NCBI GenBank assembly: GCA_003259005.1
Contig: QLII01000001.1
Location: 1,364,001-1,428,000, forward strand
DNA from: Spirosoma telluris
GTDB taxonomy: Bacteria > Bacteroidota > Bacteroidia > Cytophagales > Spirosomataceae
Direction: 5' to 3'
Length of the DNA stretch: 64,000 bases
The notes under the pieces were generated by a model. That model saw nothing but the letters and a program-made list of their open reading frames with translations. It had not been told where the DNA came from and searched no databases. Positions 28,501 to 38,302 of this stretch are shown one piece after another; position 1 is the stretch's first letter, and the number at the start of each line of letters is the position of its first letter. Both the position numbers and the translations under genes were made by a program.

Positions 28501-29038
28501 AGCCAATGAGTTAAAACTCAAAAAACTTTCGGATGTCGTCATTCGCGAGTCATCGCAGTCCATTGACCGGCTGATGGATGAACTGGAGTTGTTCCTTTAT
28601 AAAGTTCAGGAAGATAAAAAGAAAACCCCCTCGCCAGTCTACGTGGATGGAACAAACCAGAGCCTGGAGGGTCGGAAGGTATTGCTGGTGGACGATGATA
28701 TACGCAATATTTTCGCCCTGAGCACACTGCTGGAGCAATACCATATGCGGGTTGTCACGGCCGATAACGGTCGGGAAGCCCTGGAGATGCTTCAGCGTCA
28801 TACCGACACCGACATTGTTCTAATGGACATCATGATGCCTGAAATGGATGGGTATGAAGCCACCCGACGTATTCGTACAGACTTGCAAATGAGCGCATTA
28901 CCAATCATTGCCCTGACGGCCAAGGCCATGCCCGGCGACCGTGAAAAAGTTATTGAGGCTGGGGCATCGGATTACATTGCAAAACCCCTGGATAAGAGCC
29001 AGTTATTTTCCCTAATGCGTGTCTGGTTGTCTAAATAA
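25586..29038 (+). CDS. Hybrid sensor histidine kinase: CHASE3-GAF-HisKA-HATPase-3 receivers
   Basis: A 1150-residue membrane kinase. Order: membrane helix (LGSIFLILAGSLIGILFF, about 10-28), CHASE3-like helical sensor (about 35-180), second helix (TTILFIVGLMLTYFYAQ), GAF domain (about 240-385), long coiled coil rich in EEL/TNEEL repeats, HisKA with SHELRTPLN, HATPase with NLLSNAFKF, DTGIGIP and GGTGLGLS. Three receivers follow: the first has EDD...ILDMQLPV, the second keeps VDMG but has lost the acidic pair, and the third has VDDD...DIMMPEMDG...KP. I chose MTISFVNKL as start because the helix follows at once; a GTG at 25463 is upstream. It leads a signalling block ahead of the polysaccharide genes. 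Confidence 0.92.
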   Translation: MTISFVNKLHLGSIFLILAGSLIGILFFHTIRDQQDESYWARDKNEQIQQLLVLENVLDDAELAHRAFLTTHSQSLLLAYTTSQEQAREILTKLKAAPNDVLQAQRLLQLEQTIGRLSEIRSTQHVQNELNKTINSDDSQKLEAIELTKSDQQLSQILQQAQRELNQREKQMSTLIQQLTKGAVGATTILFIVGLMLTYFYAQEFKRHRELADQLHGNVAKLEQLNQASDNRNWILMGTTALNEALQNLHTPDSVATNSLQTLSRYLTAPAAGFYLCQERDGEPELQLSASVALPADAPRSFAIGESLVGQAATKREISVINAVPTAYWALQSGTGQATPGQVVFVPLWYGNELKGVIELANFQQFTESHLALLKDVASDIAIALSTVQARHRMSQLLQQVQQQKAILENQQEELRQTNEELTLQAESLQASEEELRVQEEELRQTNTELEERNEAIEVTRQTLLSQARELEEASKYKSEFLANMSHELRTPLNSVLILASLLAENKPHNLTDKQIDYAKVIHKSGSDLLELINDILDLSKIEAGKVELHLEQVSIRTIVSDLEQLFSVVADQKGVTLQTQVDEAVPAIIHTDKQRLEQTIRNLLSNAFKFTPKSGSVTLSFRTEKPSVKLTNPTLRKADQVLAIAVADTGIGIPDDRQQLIFDAFQQADGSTSRKYGGTGLGLSITRELVRLLNGEVLLQSEPGKGSTFTLILPLTDTKQSIPTAQPISQPSKEAAQSSRSGIKPSDNQELDDRNSIQKDDQIMLIIEDDLIFARIVRDFARSRHYKAIVATQGDEGLKLARTYKPSAIILDMQLPVVNGWSILSELKNDESLKHIPVHIISGMEDLRLPDDGALTYIQKPVSAKDLEQVFTLISTQLNGKLKKVLVQSGNYLKDDALRHVIEQRHLELECEYVLTNEEVVQKAAEQAYDCLIVDMGHDLKHGIKELRQLRSVLVSHSMPVIIYIDEDLSPANELKLKKLSDVVIRESSQSIDRLMDELELFLYKVQEDKKKTPSPVYVDGTNQSLEGRKVLLVDDDIRNIFALSTLLEQYHMRVVTADNGREALEMLQRHTDTDIVLMDIMMPEMDGYEATRRIRTDLQMSALPIIALTAKAMPGDREKVIEAGASDYIAKPLDKSQLFSLMRVWLSK

Positions 29039-29042
29039 CCCC

Positions 29043-29870
29043 ATGAGCCAGCATCCTATTTTAACGGCCGACGAATTAGCCAAAATCATCCACCTGATTC
29101 ATCAGCACTACGGGTATGATTTCAGCAATTATGCGCGCGCTTCGCTGGAGCGCCGGGTGATCCGCTGCATGCAACAGGCTAGCCTGAAGACAACTTATGA
29201 GTTAACCTATAATCTGATAAACGATAAATCTTTTTTCGACTGGTTTCTCCAGTCACTGACGGTCAACGTAACCGAAATGTTCCGAGATCCTGCATTTTAC
29301 CGGGACCTTCGGGAGAAAGTCCTCCCCAAACTGGCTTCGTATCCGGTCATTAAGATCTGGCACGCGGGCTGTGCTACCGGCGAAGAAGTTTTCTCGATGG
29401 CTATTTTACTGGCCGAAGCCGGATTACTGGAGCGTTCCCGACTGTATGCCACCGATCTGAATCCAGCGAATCTGGAACAGGCGCGACAAGGAATCATTCC
29501 GCTTCAGCAAATGAAGGCTTATACGGATAACTATATGCAGTCGGGCGGAAAAAATGCCTTTTCATCCTATTATACAGCCCTGTACGAACATGCTATTATC
29601 CGAAAAGAATTCCGGACGAACATCGTTCTGGCCCAGCACAATCTGGCCGTCGATCAGGTTTTCAACGAATTTCAGCTAATCTGCTGCCGAAATGTGCTGA
29701 TCTACTTTGACCGCAACTTACAAAACCGGGCTTTCCAACTGTTTCACGATAGTTTGTCGCCTTTAGGCTATTTAGCCATTGGCACAAAGGAGTCGATGCA
29801 AACGGCTGATGTACGCACCCAGTTTGAAACCATTAATTTACCCACCCGTATTTTCCGACGGAAACAATGA
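29043..29870 (+). CDS. cheR: CheR-type protein-glutamate methyltransferase
   Basis: S-adenosylmethionine-dependent methyltransferase of the CheR family, 275 residues. N-terminal helical domain (YGYDFSNYARASLERRVIRCM), SAM site WHAGCATGEEVFSMAILL, ATDLNPANLEQARQG, and the late motif LICCRNVLIYFD. The start at 29043 is 4 bases after the kinase stop, and its stop overlaps the cheB start (ATGA). No methyl-accepting receptor, CheA or CheW gene is in the window, so the methylated target must lie elsewhere or be non-classical. Confidence 0.92.
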   Translation: MSQHPILTADELAKIIHLIHQHYGYDFSNYARASLERRVIRCMQQASLKTTYELTYNLINDKSFFDWFLQSLTVNVTEMFRDPAFYRDLREKVLPKLASYPVIKIWHAGCATGEEVFSMAILLAEAGLLERSRLYATDLNPANLEQARQGIIPLQQMKAYTDNYMQSGGKNAFSSYYTALYEHAIIRKEFRTNIVLAQHNLAVDQVFNEFQLICCRNVLIYFDRNLQNRAFQLFHDSLSPLGYLAIGTKESMQTADVRTQFETINLPTRIFRRKQ

Positions 29871-30459
29871 GCATAGCCCCCGACATAGGCATAGTAGTTA
29901 TTGGCGGTTCGGCTGGCAGCATACCGGTTATTACTGATGTCCTGGAAGCCCTGCCTAAGCCGTTCTGGGGTACGGTTATTCTCGTGGTGCACCGATTGAA
30001 AAATATACCCAGCGAACTGCATAAATTATTTCTGAGCGTTGATGAAACACTAATTGTCTGTGAACCGAACGATAAAGATCCTGTTCGATCGGGCTATGTT
30101 TATTTAGCCCCCAGAATTATCATTTGCTTATCGAAACGGACGAAACATTTAGTCTGGACTATTCAGAACCAGTTCATTACAGCCGTCCTTCCATAGATGT
30201 CACCTTTGAGAGCGTTGCCCGTGTGTACACAAATCGGGTCACAGGCATTTTACTCAGTGGTGCCAATCGCGACGGAGCGGATGGACTGGGACACATTCTC
30301 TTGCTAGGGGGCGTAGGTATCATTCAAGAACCCACCACCGCCGACTATCCAGCCATGCCGCTGGCTGCAGGGGAACAAAATCCAAGAGGGCTTGTCCTGA
30401 GCCCAGAACAAATCAAGGCGTATATACAAACCATAGGTCAACCTGTACTGAAAAAATGA
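29867..30459 (+). CDS. cheB: CheB-type methylesterase, receiver-less (frameshifted)
   Basis: Methylesterase domain only, about 197 residues, without the N-terminal receiver of enteric CheB. Catalytic signposts: Ser in VIGGSAGSI, His in VVHRL, Asp in LLSGANRDGADGL. The frame breaks at CCCCC 30108-30112; adding one C gives YLAPQNYHLLIETDE. The protein overlaps both neighbours by 4 bases (ATGA at each end), so cheR-cheB-kinase are translationally coupled. Confidence 0.88.
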
Positions 30460-31576
30460 TAGCTACTCACTCCCCAAAGACTTTACGATTTTACTTGTCG
30501 ATGACCGGGAAGAAAATCTGCTGGCTCTGGAAGATATGCTGGCTACGGATAATCGAACCTTTCTGAAGGCCTCTTCGGGCAGTGATGCATTACGAAAAGT
30601 GCTTAAAAATGATTCAATTGGCTTGATTATGCTGGATGTTCAAATGCCAGAAATGGACGGTTTTGAGGTAGCTCAATTGCTTAAATCAAATCCGCGCACC
30701 CAGGATATCGCGATTATTTTCGTGACAGCGATTAGCAAAGACGAGCAGTATGTGATGAAAGGTTTTAGTGAAGGGGCCGTGGATTACCTGCAAAAGCCGC
30801 TGGATATTAATGTGACCAAGGCAAAAGTGAATGTCTTCGAACGCCTGTATCGCTACCAGCAGGACTTAAAACAGAGCATGCAGCAAATAGAACGCATCAA
30901 TAAACAACTTGAAAAATTTGTATACGTAGTTGCCCACGATCTAAAATCACCCCTAACGGGTATTATTGGGGCTATGTCGTTGCTGGAGATGGCCGCAGAG
31001 AAACCAGAAGGCATGCAGCAGGAGGAATTACTTGAGTATATTTCTCACTCTAAGGAAGCCTCTTATTACATGTCCGATATGATCAACTCGCTGCTGGAAT
31101 ATTCGCGCAAAAGTATTGATCAACAGACTATTGAACAAGTCGATACGCAGGAACTAGCCGAGCAAATCGCCCGGTTGCTATTTCCACCCAAACATATTAA
31201 AATTCAAATTCATGGACCACTGCCAGTTATGCGCACCAGGAAATTGAAACTTCAGCAGGTACTGCAAAACCTGATTAGCAATGCCATTAAGTACAACGAC
31301 AAACCGGAGGGCATAATTGACATTGGTTATCAGGACTTTCCAGGCCATATCGAGTTCTATATTCGTGATAATGGCTCGGGAATCGCGATAGAAGATCAGG
31401 GTATCATTTTCAATTTATTCCAAAAGTCAGCCCATACTGCAACAGCAACAATTGAAAGTAGTACCGGTGTTGGTTTGTCTATTCTGAAAGTACTTGTCGA
31501 GGAGCAGGGTGGGCGTGTCTGGGTTACCTCTTCTCCCAGGCAGGGAAGCACTTTTTATTTCGAATGGACCAAGTAA
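30456..31576 (+). CDS. Receiver-histidine kinase hybrid (frameshifted near start)
   Basis: Soluble protein of about 373 residues. N-terminal receiver (ILLVDDREENLLALEDML ... IMLDVQMPEMDGF ... LQKPLD), a helical linker, HisKA with VVAHDLKSPLTG, and HATPase with NLISNAIKYND, RDNGSGIA and STGVGLSI. The frame breaks at CCCC 30472-30475; one added C makes the start MIATHSPKDFTILLVDD. The ATG overlaps the cheB stop. Receiver-first kinases can be switched by an upstream phospho-donor, here perhaps the large hybrid kinase. Confidence 0.9.
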
Positions 31577-31715
31577 TCAATATTAACGTAAGTGCACCAT
31601 TACTTCACTACTTTGCTACTCTTATTATTGAATATGCCATTAAGCTACCGTAAAATTAATTTACGGAATATACTCAGAAAATGAGACATCTTATCGTCAA
31701 GTTTTGTTTACCTTA

Positions 31716-31746
31716 TTGAAATACTATAACCATAAAGTTAATTTCG
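31716..31746 (+). promoter_or_regulatory. Candidate Bacteroidota promoter for the response regulator gene
   Basis: TTG (31716-31718), a 20-base spacer and TAATTTCG (31739-31746), one mismatch from the TAnnTTTG -7 box, 53 bases before the ATG. Pattern match only. Confidence 0.35.
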
Positions 31747-31799
31747 AAAGAACAACAAATGATTATTTGTTACTTTTACCCAGTAACCCACAATTTCCT

Positions 31800-32210
31800 A
31801 TGAAAAAATTATATAATGTTTTGGTGATTGAAGACGACTCTTTTATCCGTAAAGTACTCCGTCAGACCTTAAAAGATGATTTTGAGGTAATCACCAAAGA
31901 GAACGGTATGGAAGGTATGTCGTGGCTGGAAGAGGGGAATCCGGTTGACATTATCCTATCGGATATTCAAATGCCCCACATGGATGGCAAAAACCTGATT
32001 GCCATGCTGCGGGCTAGCCCGGTTTTCAAAAAAATGCCCATTATCATGCTGTCGACATTTGCTGATAGTGATACGCGAATTGCCTGCCTGAATATGGGTG
32101 CCGATGACTATATCATCAAACCATTTAATCCAATGGAAGTGAAAATGAAAATCTCAACTGTTTTACGCCGAACTGAAGCCAGCAAGGTTGTGCAGGCAAA
32201 CCCCGATTGA
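31800..32210 (+). CDS. Single-domain response regulator
   Basis: A 136-residue receiver: acidic pair in VIEDDSFIRK, phospho-acceptor Asp in ILSDIQMPHMDGK, Thr/Ser-region LSTFAD and Lys in IIKPFNPMEVK. No output domain, so it acts by protein contact. The start MKKLYNVLVIEDD at 31800 is preferred; the longer frame upstream has no receiver residues. It lies 26 bp before the receiver-fused sugar transferase and may link the kinases to it. Confidence 0.93.
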   Translation: MKKLYNVLVIEDDSFIRKVLRQTLKDDFEVITKENGMEGMSWLEEGNPVDIILSDIQMPHMDGKNLIAMLRASPVFKKMPIIMLSTFADSDTRIACLNMGADDYIIKPFNPMEVKMKISTVLRRTEASKVVQANPD

Positions 32211-32236
32211 TAAGAACCTGACTATTTCAACTAATC

Positions 32237-33405
32237 ATGAAGGCAGTGAGTGATTCCAATGAACCCTTTCGGATACTTTACGTTGATAACGACGAACGAC
32301 GGATCAAGTCGTTTCAGCGGGCATTTCAACCACAGATCGCCGTAACTGACGTACCAGATGGCTGGTCTGCGATCTCGTATCTGGATGACAATGAACCCGT
32401 TGACCTGATCGTATATAATGATACGCTAAATACCCGAGGCTTTATGAATGCCTTTAAGGCAAAACAAAGCCGGACCAAAATACCCATAATTTTACTGACC
32501 GATCAGGAGACTATTGATCTAACCGCCGACCCTTACCACGGCTACGTTATTGATGCGTTTCCCTACAATTTTTCGGAGGCAGCTTTCCAGATCCGGTTAA
32601 ATTATTTGATTCAAAAACGGGATTACCAGCGAAGTGGCCGGGTCGTATACAAGCCAATTTCTGTTCGTATGCCGATCGGGAAACGGGCTTTTGATATTGG
32701 GCTTTCCTTTTTCATTTTACTGGCCATATCCCCTTTACTACTCGTTGTTGCCCTGCTGGTTAAGCTCGATTCCCGGGACCTATTTTCTACGGATCAAAAC
32801 GGGTAGGAATGGGTTTCAGGATATTCAATATGTACAAGTTTCGGACAATGAGTACCGGTGCGGATAAACTCCTGGCGGGAATGGCGTCCCAGAATATGTA
32901 CAATAAAGCGACAGAGGAGAAACCCGCCGATGAATTGTGTGAACAGTGCAAACTGGCTCATTTGCCCTGTCAACGCCCGTTGTTTCTGGATCAAAAACAG
33001 ATTTGCGAAACCCTTTATCAACAGGAACAACAGGCGAAAGCCATGTTCAGTAAGTTTAAAGAAGATCCTCGTGTAACGCGTCTGGGCAAGATTCTGCGCA
33101 ATACGAGCATTGATGAGCTACCCCAACTGTACAATATCCTCCGGGGCGACATGTCGTTTGTGGGCAATCGGCCATTACCGCTGTATGAGGCTGAAAAGTT
33201 GACAAACATTGGCTATGCCCGTCGGTTTGCGGCTCCAGCTGGGTTAACGGGATTATGGCAGGTAACGAAACGGGGCAAAGCGAAGGTATCTGATTTGGAG
33301 CGTATTCAGCTCGATGTCCTGTATGCCAAGCGATTCTCTTTACGGACGGATATGCTTATTCTTTTAAGAACCCTAAAGGCAGTATGGCAGAAGGAAAACG
33401 TATAA
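32237..33405 (+). CDS. Priming sugar transferase fused to a degenerate receiver domain (frameshifted)
   Basis: Two modules. Residues about 10-125 have the receiver fold pattern (FRILYVDNDERRIKSFQ ... VDLIVYNDTL ... IPIILLTDQ). The phospho-acceptor position reads Asn (YND) and the conserved Lys-Pro is replaced (DAFPYNF). A membrane helix follows (FFILLAISPLLLVVALLVKLDS) and then a bacterial sugar transferase (WcaJ/EpsL-like polyprenyl-phosphate hexose-1-phosphate transferase) with MYKFRTM, LRNTSIDELPQLYNIL, GDMSFVGNRP and PGLTGLWQV-like AGLTGLWQVTKRG. The insert with CEQCKLAHLPCQ is unusual. The frame breaks at GGG 32775-32777; one G gives SRGPIFYGSKRVG. It starts polysaccharide repeat synthesis on undecaprenyl phosphate. 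Confidence 0.88.
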
Positions 33406-34340
33406 CAACGACACCCCTGATTTCGCTGGTTACCATCAACTATAAGCAGGCCCAGGTAACCTGCGATATGCTGGAATCAACCAAAACGCTGACCTATCCG
33501 CGCTTTGAAGTCATTGTCGTTGACAACGATTCGAAAGATGACATCGCCGAACGTATTCAGCAGGGTAATTACCCGAATGTACGCCTGGTAGTCAGTCCGG
33601 ACAATCTTGGGTTTTCGGGTGGAAACAACCTGGGCATTCAGCATGCCAAAGGTGATTTTTATTTTCTATTGAACAACGACACTATTGTCACACCAAATTT
33701 GCTTGAACAACTACTTATTCCTTTTTCACAGTACCCTGATGTTGGCGTGGTCTGCCCAAAAATTCGCTTCCACGACCAACCCACTATTATCCAGTACGCA
33801 GGCTATCATCCCCTGAATCCTTATACCGGACGGACCTGGGCCATCGGGCTTATGGAGCCCGACAAAGGGCAGTATAACCAGCCGGGGCCAACCTGGTTTG
33901 CCCATGGAGCGGCCATGCTGGTTAGCCGGGAAGTGCTAAAAAAAGCAGGCTCACTGGACGATAGCTTTTTTTTGTATTACGAAGAACTCGACTGGTCGGC
34001 GCGAATCCGACGGGCCGGTTTTCAGATTTATTATCAGCCCGATGCCCTCATTTATCACCGTGAATCAATGAGTGTCGGAAAAGCAAACGCCATGAAGGTA
34101 TATTACCACACCCGCAACCGTTTGTGGTTCATGCGCAGGAATGTAGCGGGCTTCCCATTGCTGATTTTTTATCTGTATTATTTCTGTCTGGCCCTTCCTA
34201 AAGCACTGATCCAGTATACATTACCCTGGCAACCTACCTATTTGAAAGCGGTAAAAGACGCCATAACCTGGAATTTGACTCATACCACGAAGGCGCTGGC
34301 ACCCATGCCCATGCCAGTCGCTGTAGCCGGTAAATACTAA
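33384..34340 (+). CDS. Glycosyltransferase family 2 (rhamnosyltransferase-like)
   Basis: A 318-residue GT-A fold enzyme of the WcaA/rhamnosyltransferase type. ISLVTINYKQAQVTCDMLES, VIVVDNDS, NLGFSGGNNLGI, LLNNDTIV (DxD-like) and the acceptor-side YEELDWSARIRRAGF. A hydrophobic C-terminal stretch (LLIFYLYYFCLALP) may touch the membrane. It overlaps the sugar transferase by 22 bases, showing tight coupling in the operon. Likely adds the second or a later sugar of the repeat unit. Confidence 0.9.
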   Translation: MAEGKRITTTPLISLVTINYKQAQVTCDMLESTKTLTYPRFEVIVVDNDSKDDIAERIQQGNYPNVRLVVSPDNLGFSGGNNLGIQHAKGDFYFLLNNDTIVTPNLLEQLLIPFSQYPDVGVVCPKIRFHDQPTIIQYAGYHPLNPYTGRTWAIGLMEPDKGQYNQPGPTWFAHGAAMLVSREVLKKAGSLDDSFFLYYEELDWSARIRRAGFQIYYQPDALIYHRESMSVGKANAMKVYYHTRNRLWFMRRNVAGFPLLIFYLYYFCLALPKALIQYTLPWQPTYLKAVKDAITWNLTHTTKALAPMPMPVAVAGKY

Positions 34341-34347
34341 CAAACGA

Positions 34348-35539
34348 ATGGAAGTACTTCTCCTGATCTGTATAGGACTCGTTGTCTATACTTACCTTGG
34401 CTACGGGCTGGTTGTATGGGCTCTGATTAAGTTACGCCCCAAACGAAAGGCGGTTGCTGATCTGTCGGTTGATTTTACCCCCGATGTCACCTTAATCGTA
34501 CCCGCCTACAACGAACTCGATTGCCTGCCTGCTAAAGTCGAAAACTCACTTGGGCAGGCGTACCCGCGAGCACATTCATTTTCTGTTCGTTACGGAAGGC
34601 TCAACGGACGATTCGGACAACTGGCTGCGGGCAACCTATGGCGACTCTATCGACATTCTGGGCGGCACCGAACGGCGGGGAAAAGTAGCGGCCATGAATA
34701 TGGCCATGCAGCAGGTAAAAACCCCAATTGTCATTTTTACCGATGCCAATACACAACTGAATCTGGACGCGGTACGGAACATTGTCCGGCATTTTCGTGA
34801 CCCTGAAGTGGGGGCCGTAGCCGGTGAAAAACGAATCCAGACAACCGATAGCGAATCAGCAGCGGGTTCAGGCGAAGGCCTTTACTGGAAATATGAATCG
34901 CAGTTAAAACGCTGGGATGCCGAACTGCATACGATCGTTGGGGCTGCGGGTGAATTATTCGCGGTTCGGACGGAGCTCTATGAACCCGTGTCGCCGACTA
35001 CAATCCTGGACGATTTCATGATCTCGCTTCTGATCGCTGGAAATGGGTACAGGGTTGCCTACGAACCCGATGCCTATGCGCTGGAACGTCCCTCCTTCTC
35101 TATCATCGACGAACAAAAACGAAAAATCCGTATTGCTGCGGGCGGTTTTCAGTCGATCGTCTGGCTGAAAAAGCTACTGAATCCCTTCCGCTATGGGCTC
35201 CTCACGTTCGAGTATGTATCACACCGGGTCATGCGCTGGGCGGTAACGCCCCTGTGTTTACCCCTGATTTTACTACTCAACGCGGGTCTGGTATGGCGTG
35301 ACGGCTGGAACAATGGCTGGGGCTGGCTGCTAGCTGCTCAAATTCTGTTCTACGGAGCCTCCTGGTTAGGCTATTTACTGGAGAAACGGCAGTTGCGCTG
35401 GAAGGCCGTTTTTGTTCCGTTTTATTTTACGTTCATGAATGTATGTGCGCTGGCAGGTTTGGTTCGCTATTTGCGGGGTAACCAATCAGGCACCTGGGAA
35501 AAAGTACGAAGGGCAAATGCAGTAGATTCCCTTGCTTAG
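34348..35539 (+). CDS. Membrane glycosyltransferase family 2, processive-like (frameshifted)
   Basis: About 397 residues with an N-terminal helix (LLLICIGLVVYTYLGYGLVVWALI), a GT2 catalytic part (VTLIVPAYNE, TEGSTDDS, KVAAMNMAMQ, FTDANTQLNLDA, GEKRI, LDDFMISLLIAGNGYRVAYEPDA, QKRKIRIAAGGFQS) and three C-terminal membrane helices. This is the cellulose-synthase-like layout. The frame breaks at CCC 34563-34565; one C gives QAYPREHIHFLFV. Starts 7 bp after the preceding gene. Confidence 0.9.
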
Positions 35540-35564
35540 TTAACGTTGTTGTTACTTATTCGTT

Positions 35565-37051
35565 ATGGCACAATCGGCCTTTTCATTGACCGGCTCCAAC
35601 TCAGGCCACTTCTGGCTGTACAGTCTCCTTGGAGGCTTGTACACGGTTGGCGCGGGTTACCTGATCAGCAAGATGGGGCCAGCGGGTGCTGGGGTCGCGA
35701 TTATGCTACCCATCGTTTTGGGCATTTTGATTGGATTGCTCATGGAGCCTCGCTTTGGTCTGCTTCTCTATGTACACCTTAGCTTCCTGATTGGCTTCTC
35801 CCGCTTTATTTCCTTACCCATTCCACTCGGCCTGTTGGTCGATGGCTTATTGGCCATAACCTTACTGAGTACGTTTCTAAACGGACAGCGAATGGAATGG
35901 CGTCGGCTGAAGAGTCCGGCTTTTGCGCTGGTTGCAATCTGGTTTGCTTACACCCTGATCGAATTACTCAACCCCGAAGCCCCTTATCGACCAGCCTGGT
36001 TTTTCCACGTTCGGCCATTTTCGCTGCACTGGTTTATTGTGGCCATTTTAGTACTGGTTGTTCCAATTACCCGCCGGGATATTGGCATTCTGGTGATCTC
36101 CTGGCTGAGCTGGTCTTTTTTGGGTGCACTCTGGGCCTTCAAGCAACAATACATTGGGCTGGCCCCGCCGAAGTACAATGGCTGAGCGAAGGGAACAATG
36201 GGGTGACTCACATTCTGTTTGGGCAACTTCGCAGCTTTTCCTTTTATTCCGATGCCGCTCAGTTCGGTGCCGAAATGGCCGGGGTTACAGTGGTAGCGGT
36301 CATCCGGGTTTTTGAAGAGAAAAAGCTGCTTTACAAACTGGCTTACCTGGTACTAGCTCTTGTTTTTTTCTGGGGCTATGCTGTTTCAGGAACGCGTAGT
36401 GCGCTGTTTGTGATGCTGGCCGGGTTTCCTTTCTATCTGTTGCTTAAACGTGATTTTCTTAAACTCATAATTGGGGTAGTCATGGCAGTTCCGCTGGTAC
36501 TTATCCTGATGTTCACCAATGCAGGTAGCTCCAATTATCAGGTGCAGCGAATGCGGTCGGCCCTGACGCCCATGAATGACCCTTCGTTTCTGCTGCGACT
36601 ACAAAATCAGCAGAAGCTGAAAGGCTATCTGGATCATTACCCATTCGGTGCCGGTATTGGTACGTCGACCGACATGGGAGCTCGCTTCTCACCCTGGCAC
36701 TGGGCCGCCCAAACGCCACCCGATAGCTGGTACGTAGAACTCTGGATTGAAACGGGCCGGGTTGGGGTCACGCTCTACATTCTGATGCTGATCGGACTGG
36801 CAGGCCTGGGCATCTTTCAGGTCTGGCGGTTGAAAGACCCCTGGATGATAAAAGTGATGTACGCATTTCTGGCCGAATTCGTCGGCATTGCAATCATGGG
36901 ATATTCGAATCCTGTGCTGGGACAGTTCCCAACCGATACCATTATTTTCATTAGCACCATGCTGGTTGTAACCTGCTATCGCTGGGATATTAAGCCACAA
37001 ACCGAACCTTCAGAATCCTCCCTTTACACCCAACCGACTCCTGAGCTATGA
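35565..37051 (+). CDS. O-antigen polymerase/ligase-like membrane protein (frameshifted)
   Basis: About 496 residues with ten or more membrane segments and the Wzy_C/O-antigen ligase signature near the middle (AVSGTRSALFVMLAGFPFYLLL) and the periplasmic loop NDPSFLLRLQNQQKLKGYLDHYPFGAGIGTS, ending PPDSWYVELWIETGRVGVTLY. The frame breaks at CCCC 36163-36166; one C gives IGLAPAEVQWLSEGNNG. It probably polymerises repeat units or attaches the polymer to its carrier. Its stop overlaps the next start by 4 bases. Confidence 0.88.
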
Positions 37052-38246
37052 AACAATTCGACAGCATAGTCTGCATTGCACAAACCTCCTGGAGTGGCGA
37101 TTTCCAGAAGGCGGTTGTCCAGTTGATGACCGAGCTATCGGCCCGGCACCGGGTGCTTTTTGTTGATTACCTCTATACGCTTAAAGATTTTGTATCCGGT
37201 CGGAATGATATGAAAGCCGGAGAAATCTTGTTCGGGAATCCACTTACCAAAATAGAGAACGGCTCGGGTGAGGATTTGTATGTCTGGACTCCCCCACTCA
37301 TGCTTCCCATCAACTGGCTATCGTCAAAACCGCATGACCAACTTCTTCAATTGAATACAGGTCACTTGCTAGGTCGGCTTCGATCGGTTATGAAGCGATT
37401 GAATATGCACCGCCCCCTGGTTATCAATGCATTCAATCCGGTGGTTGGATTACCTATGTTGGGGAAGCTGAATGAATGCGCAACCATTTACTATTGCTTT
37501 GATGAGATTACAACGGCCGGTGACTGGATGAGTCGGCATGGGGCACGCTACGAAGACCCCTACCTAAGACGAGTCGATGCGGTGGTTACCACCTCAGAAA
37601 CCTTACGACAGGATAAATCCAGGTTACAGCCCCAAACCTATTGCGTGAAGAACGGGGCCAACTTCGACCTCTTTAACACAACCCGGCAACTAGCCCAGCA
37701 GCACCCACCCGAAAAACCCGTCGTGGGGTATTTGGGCTCGGCCGACAATCGGGTCAACATCGATCTGATGGCGTATTGTGTGCGTACCATGCCCGATGTT
37801 GAGTTTCAGTTTATCGGCGAAGTGCATGAGCCTCAGTTACCTGAGCGCTTAGGGAAATTTTCGAATGTAACGTTTATTCCACCCATCAACCCGCTGAATT
37901 GCCTCCACTACTGGCGAAGTGGAGCGTAGGTGTCATTCCATTTGTATGCAATAAACATACATACACCATTTACCCACTAAAAATCAACGAGTATCTGGCC
38001 GCTGGCCTGGCAGTAGTATCAACGCCTTTTTCTATCCTGGACGATTTTGACGGAATCATTGAACTGGCTGATACACCCGAACTGTTCGCCCAGGCCCTTC
38101 GTCGGGCGTTGATTGATAAAGATCCTGAACGAGTTCAGCAACGGGTCCAGATGGCCCATCGAAACTCCTGGACAGAGCGGGCCCACGAGTTCGAATCTGT
38201 AATTCAGCGTGTTCCGAAAGCCTGGCGACAAGAGCAGCCAGCGTAG
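37048..38246 (+). CDS. Glycosyltransferase, GT-B family 1/4-like (frameshifted)
   Basis: About 400 residues. The N-terminal half (SIVCIAQTSWSGDFQKAVVQLMTEL, VINAFNPVVGLPMLG, YYCFDEI) resembles the exopolysaccharide family that also transfers glucuronate-like sugars. The C-terminal donor half has VGYLGSADNRVNIDLM, VEFQFIGEV and KINEYLAAGLAVVSTPF. The frame breaks at CCC 37890-37892; one C gives PPINPAELPPLLAKWSVGVIP. Belongs to the continuous operon. Donor and acceptor are unknown. Confidence 0.88.
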
Positions 38247-38302
38247 CAGAATCCCTGTGTTTTATCCAATTAACCATGATTTTATTAAGGAATTCAACAA
38301 GC

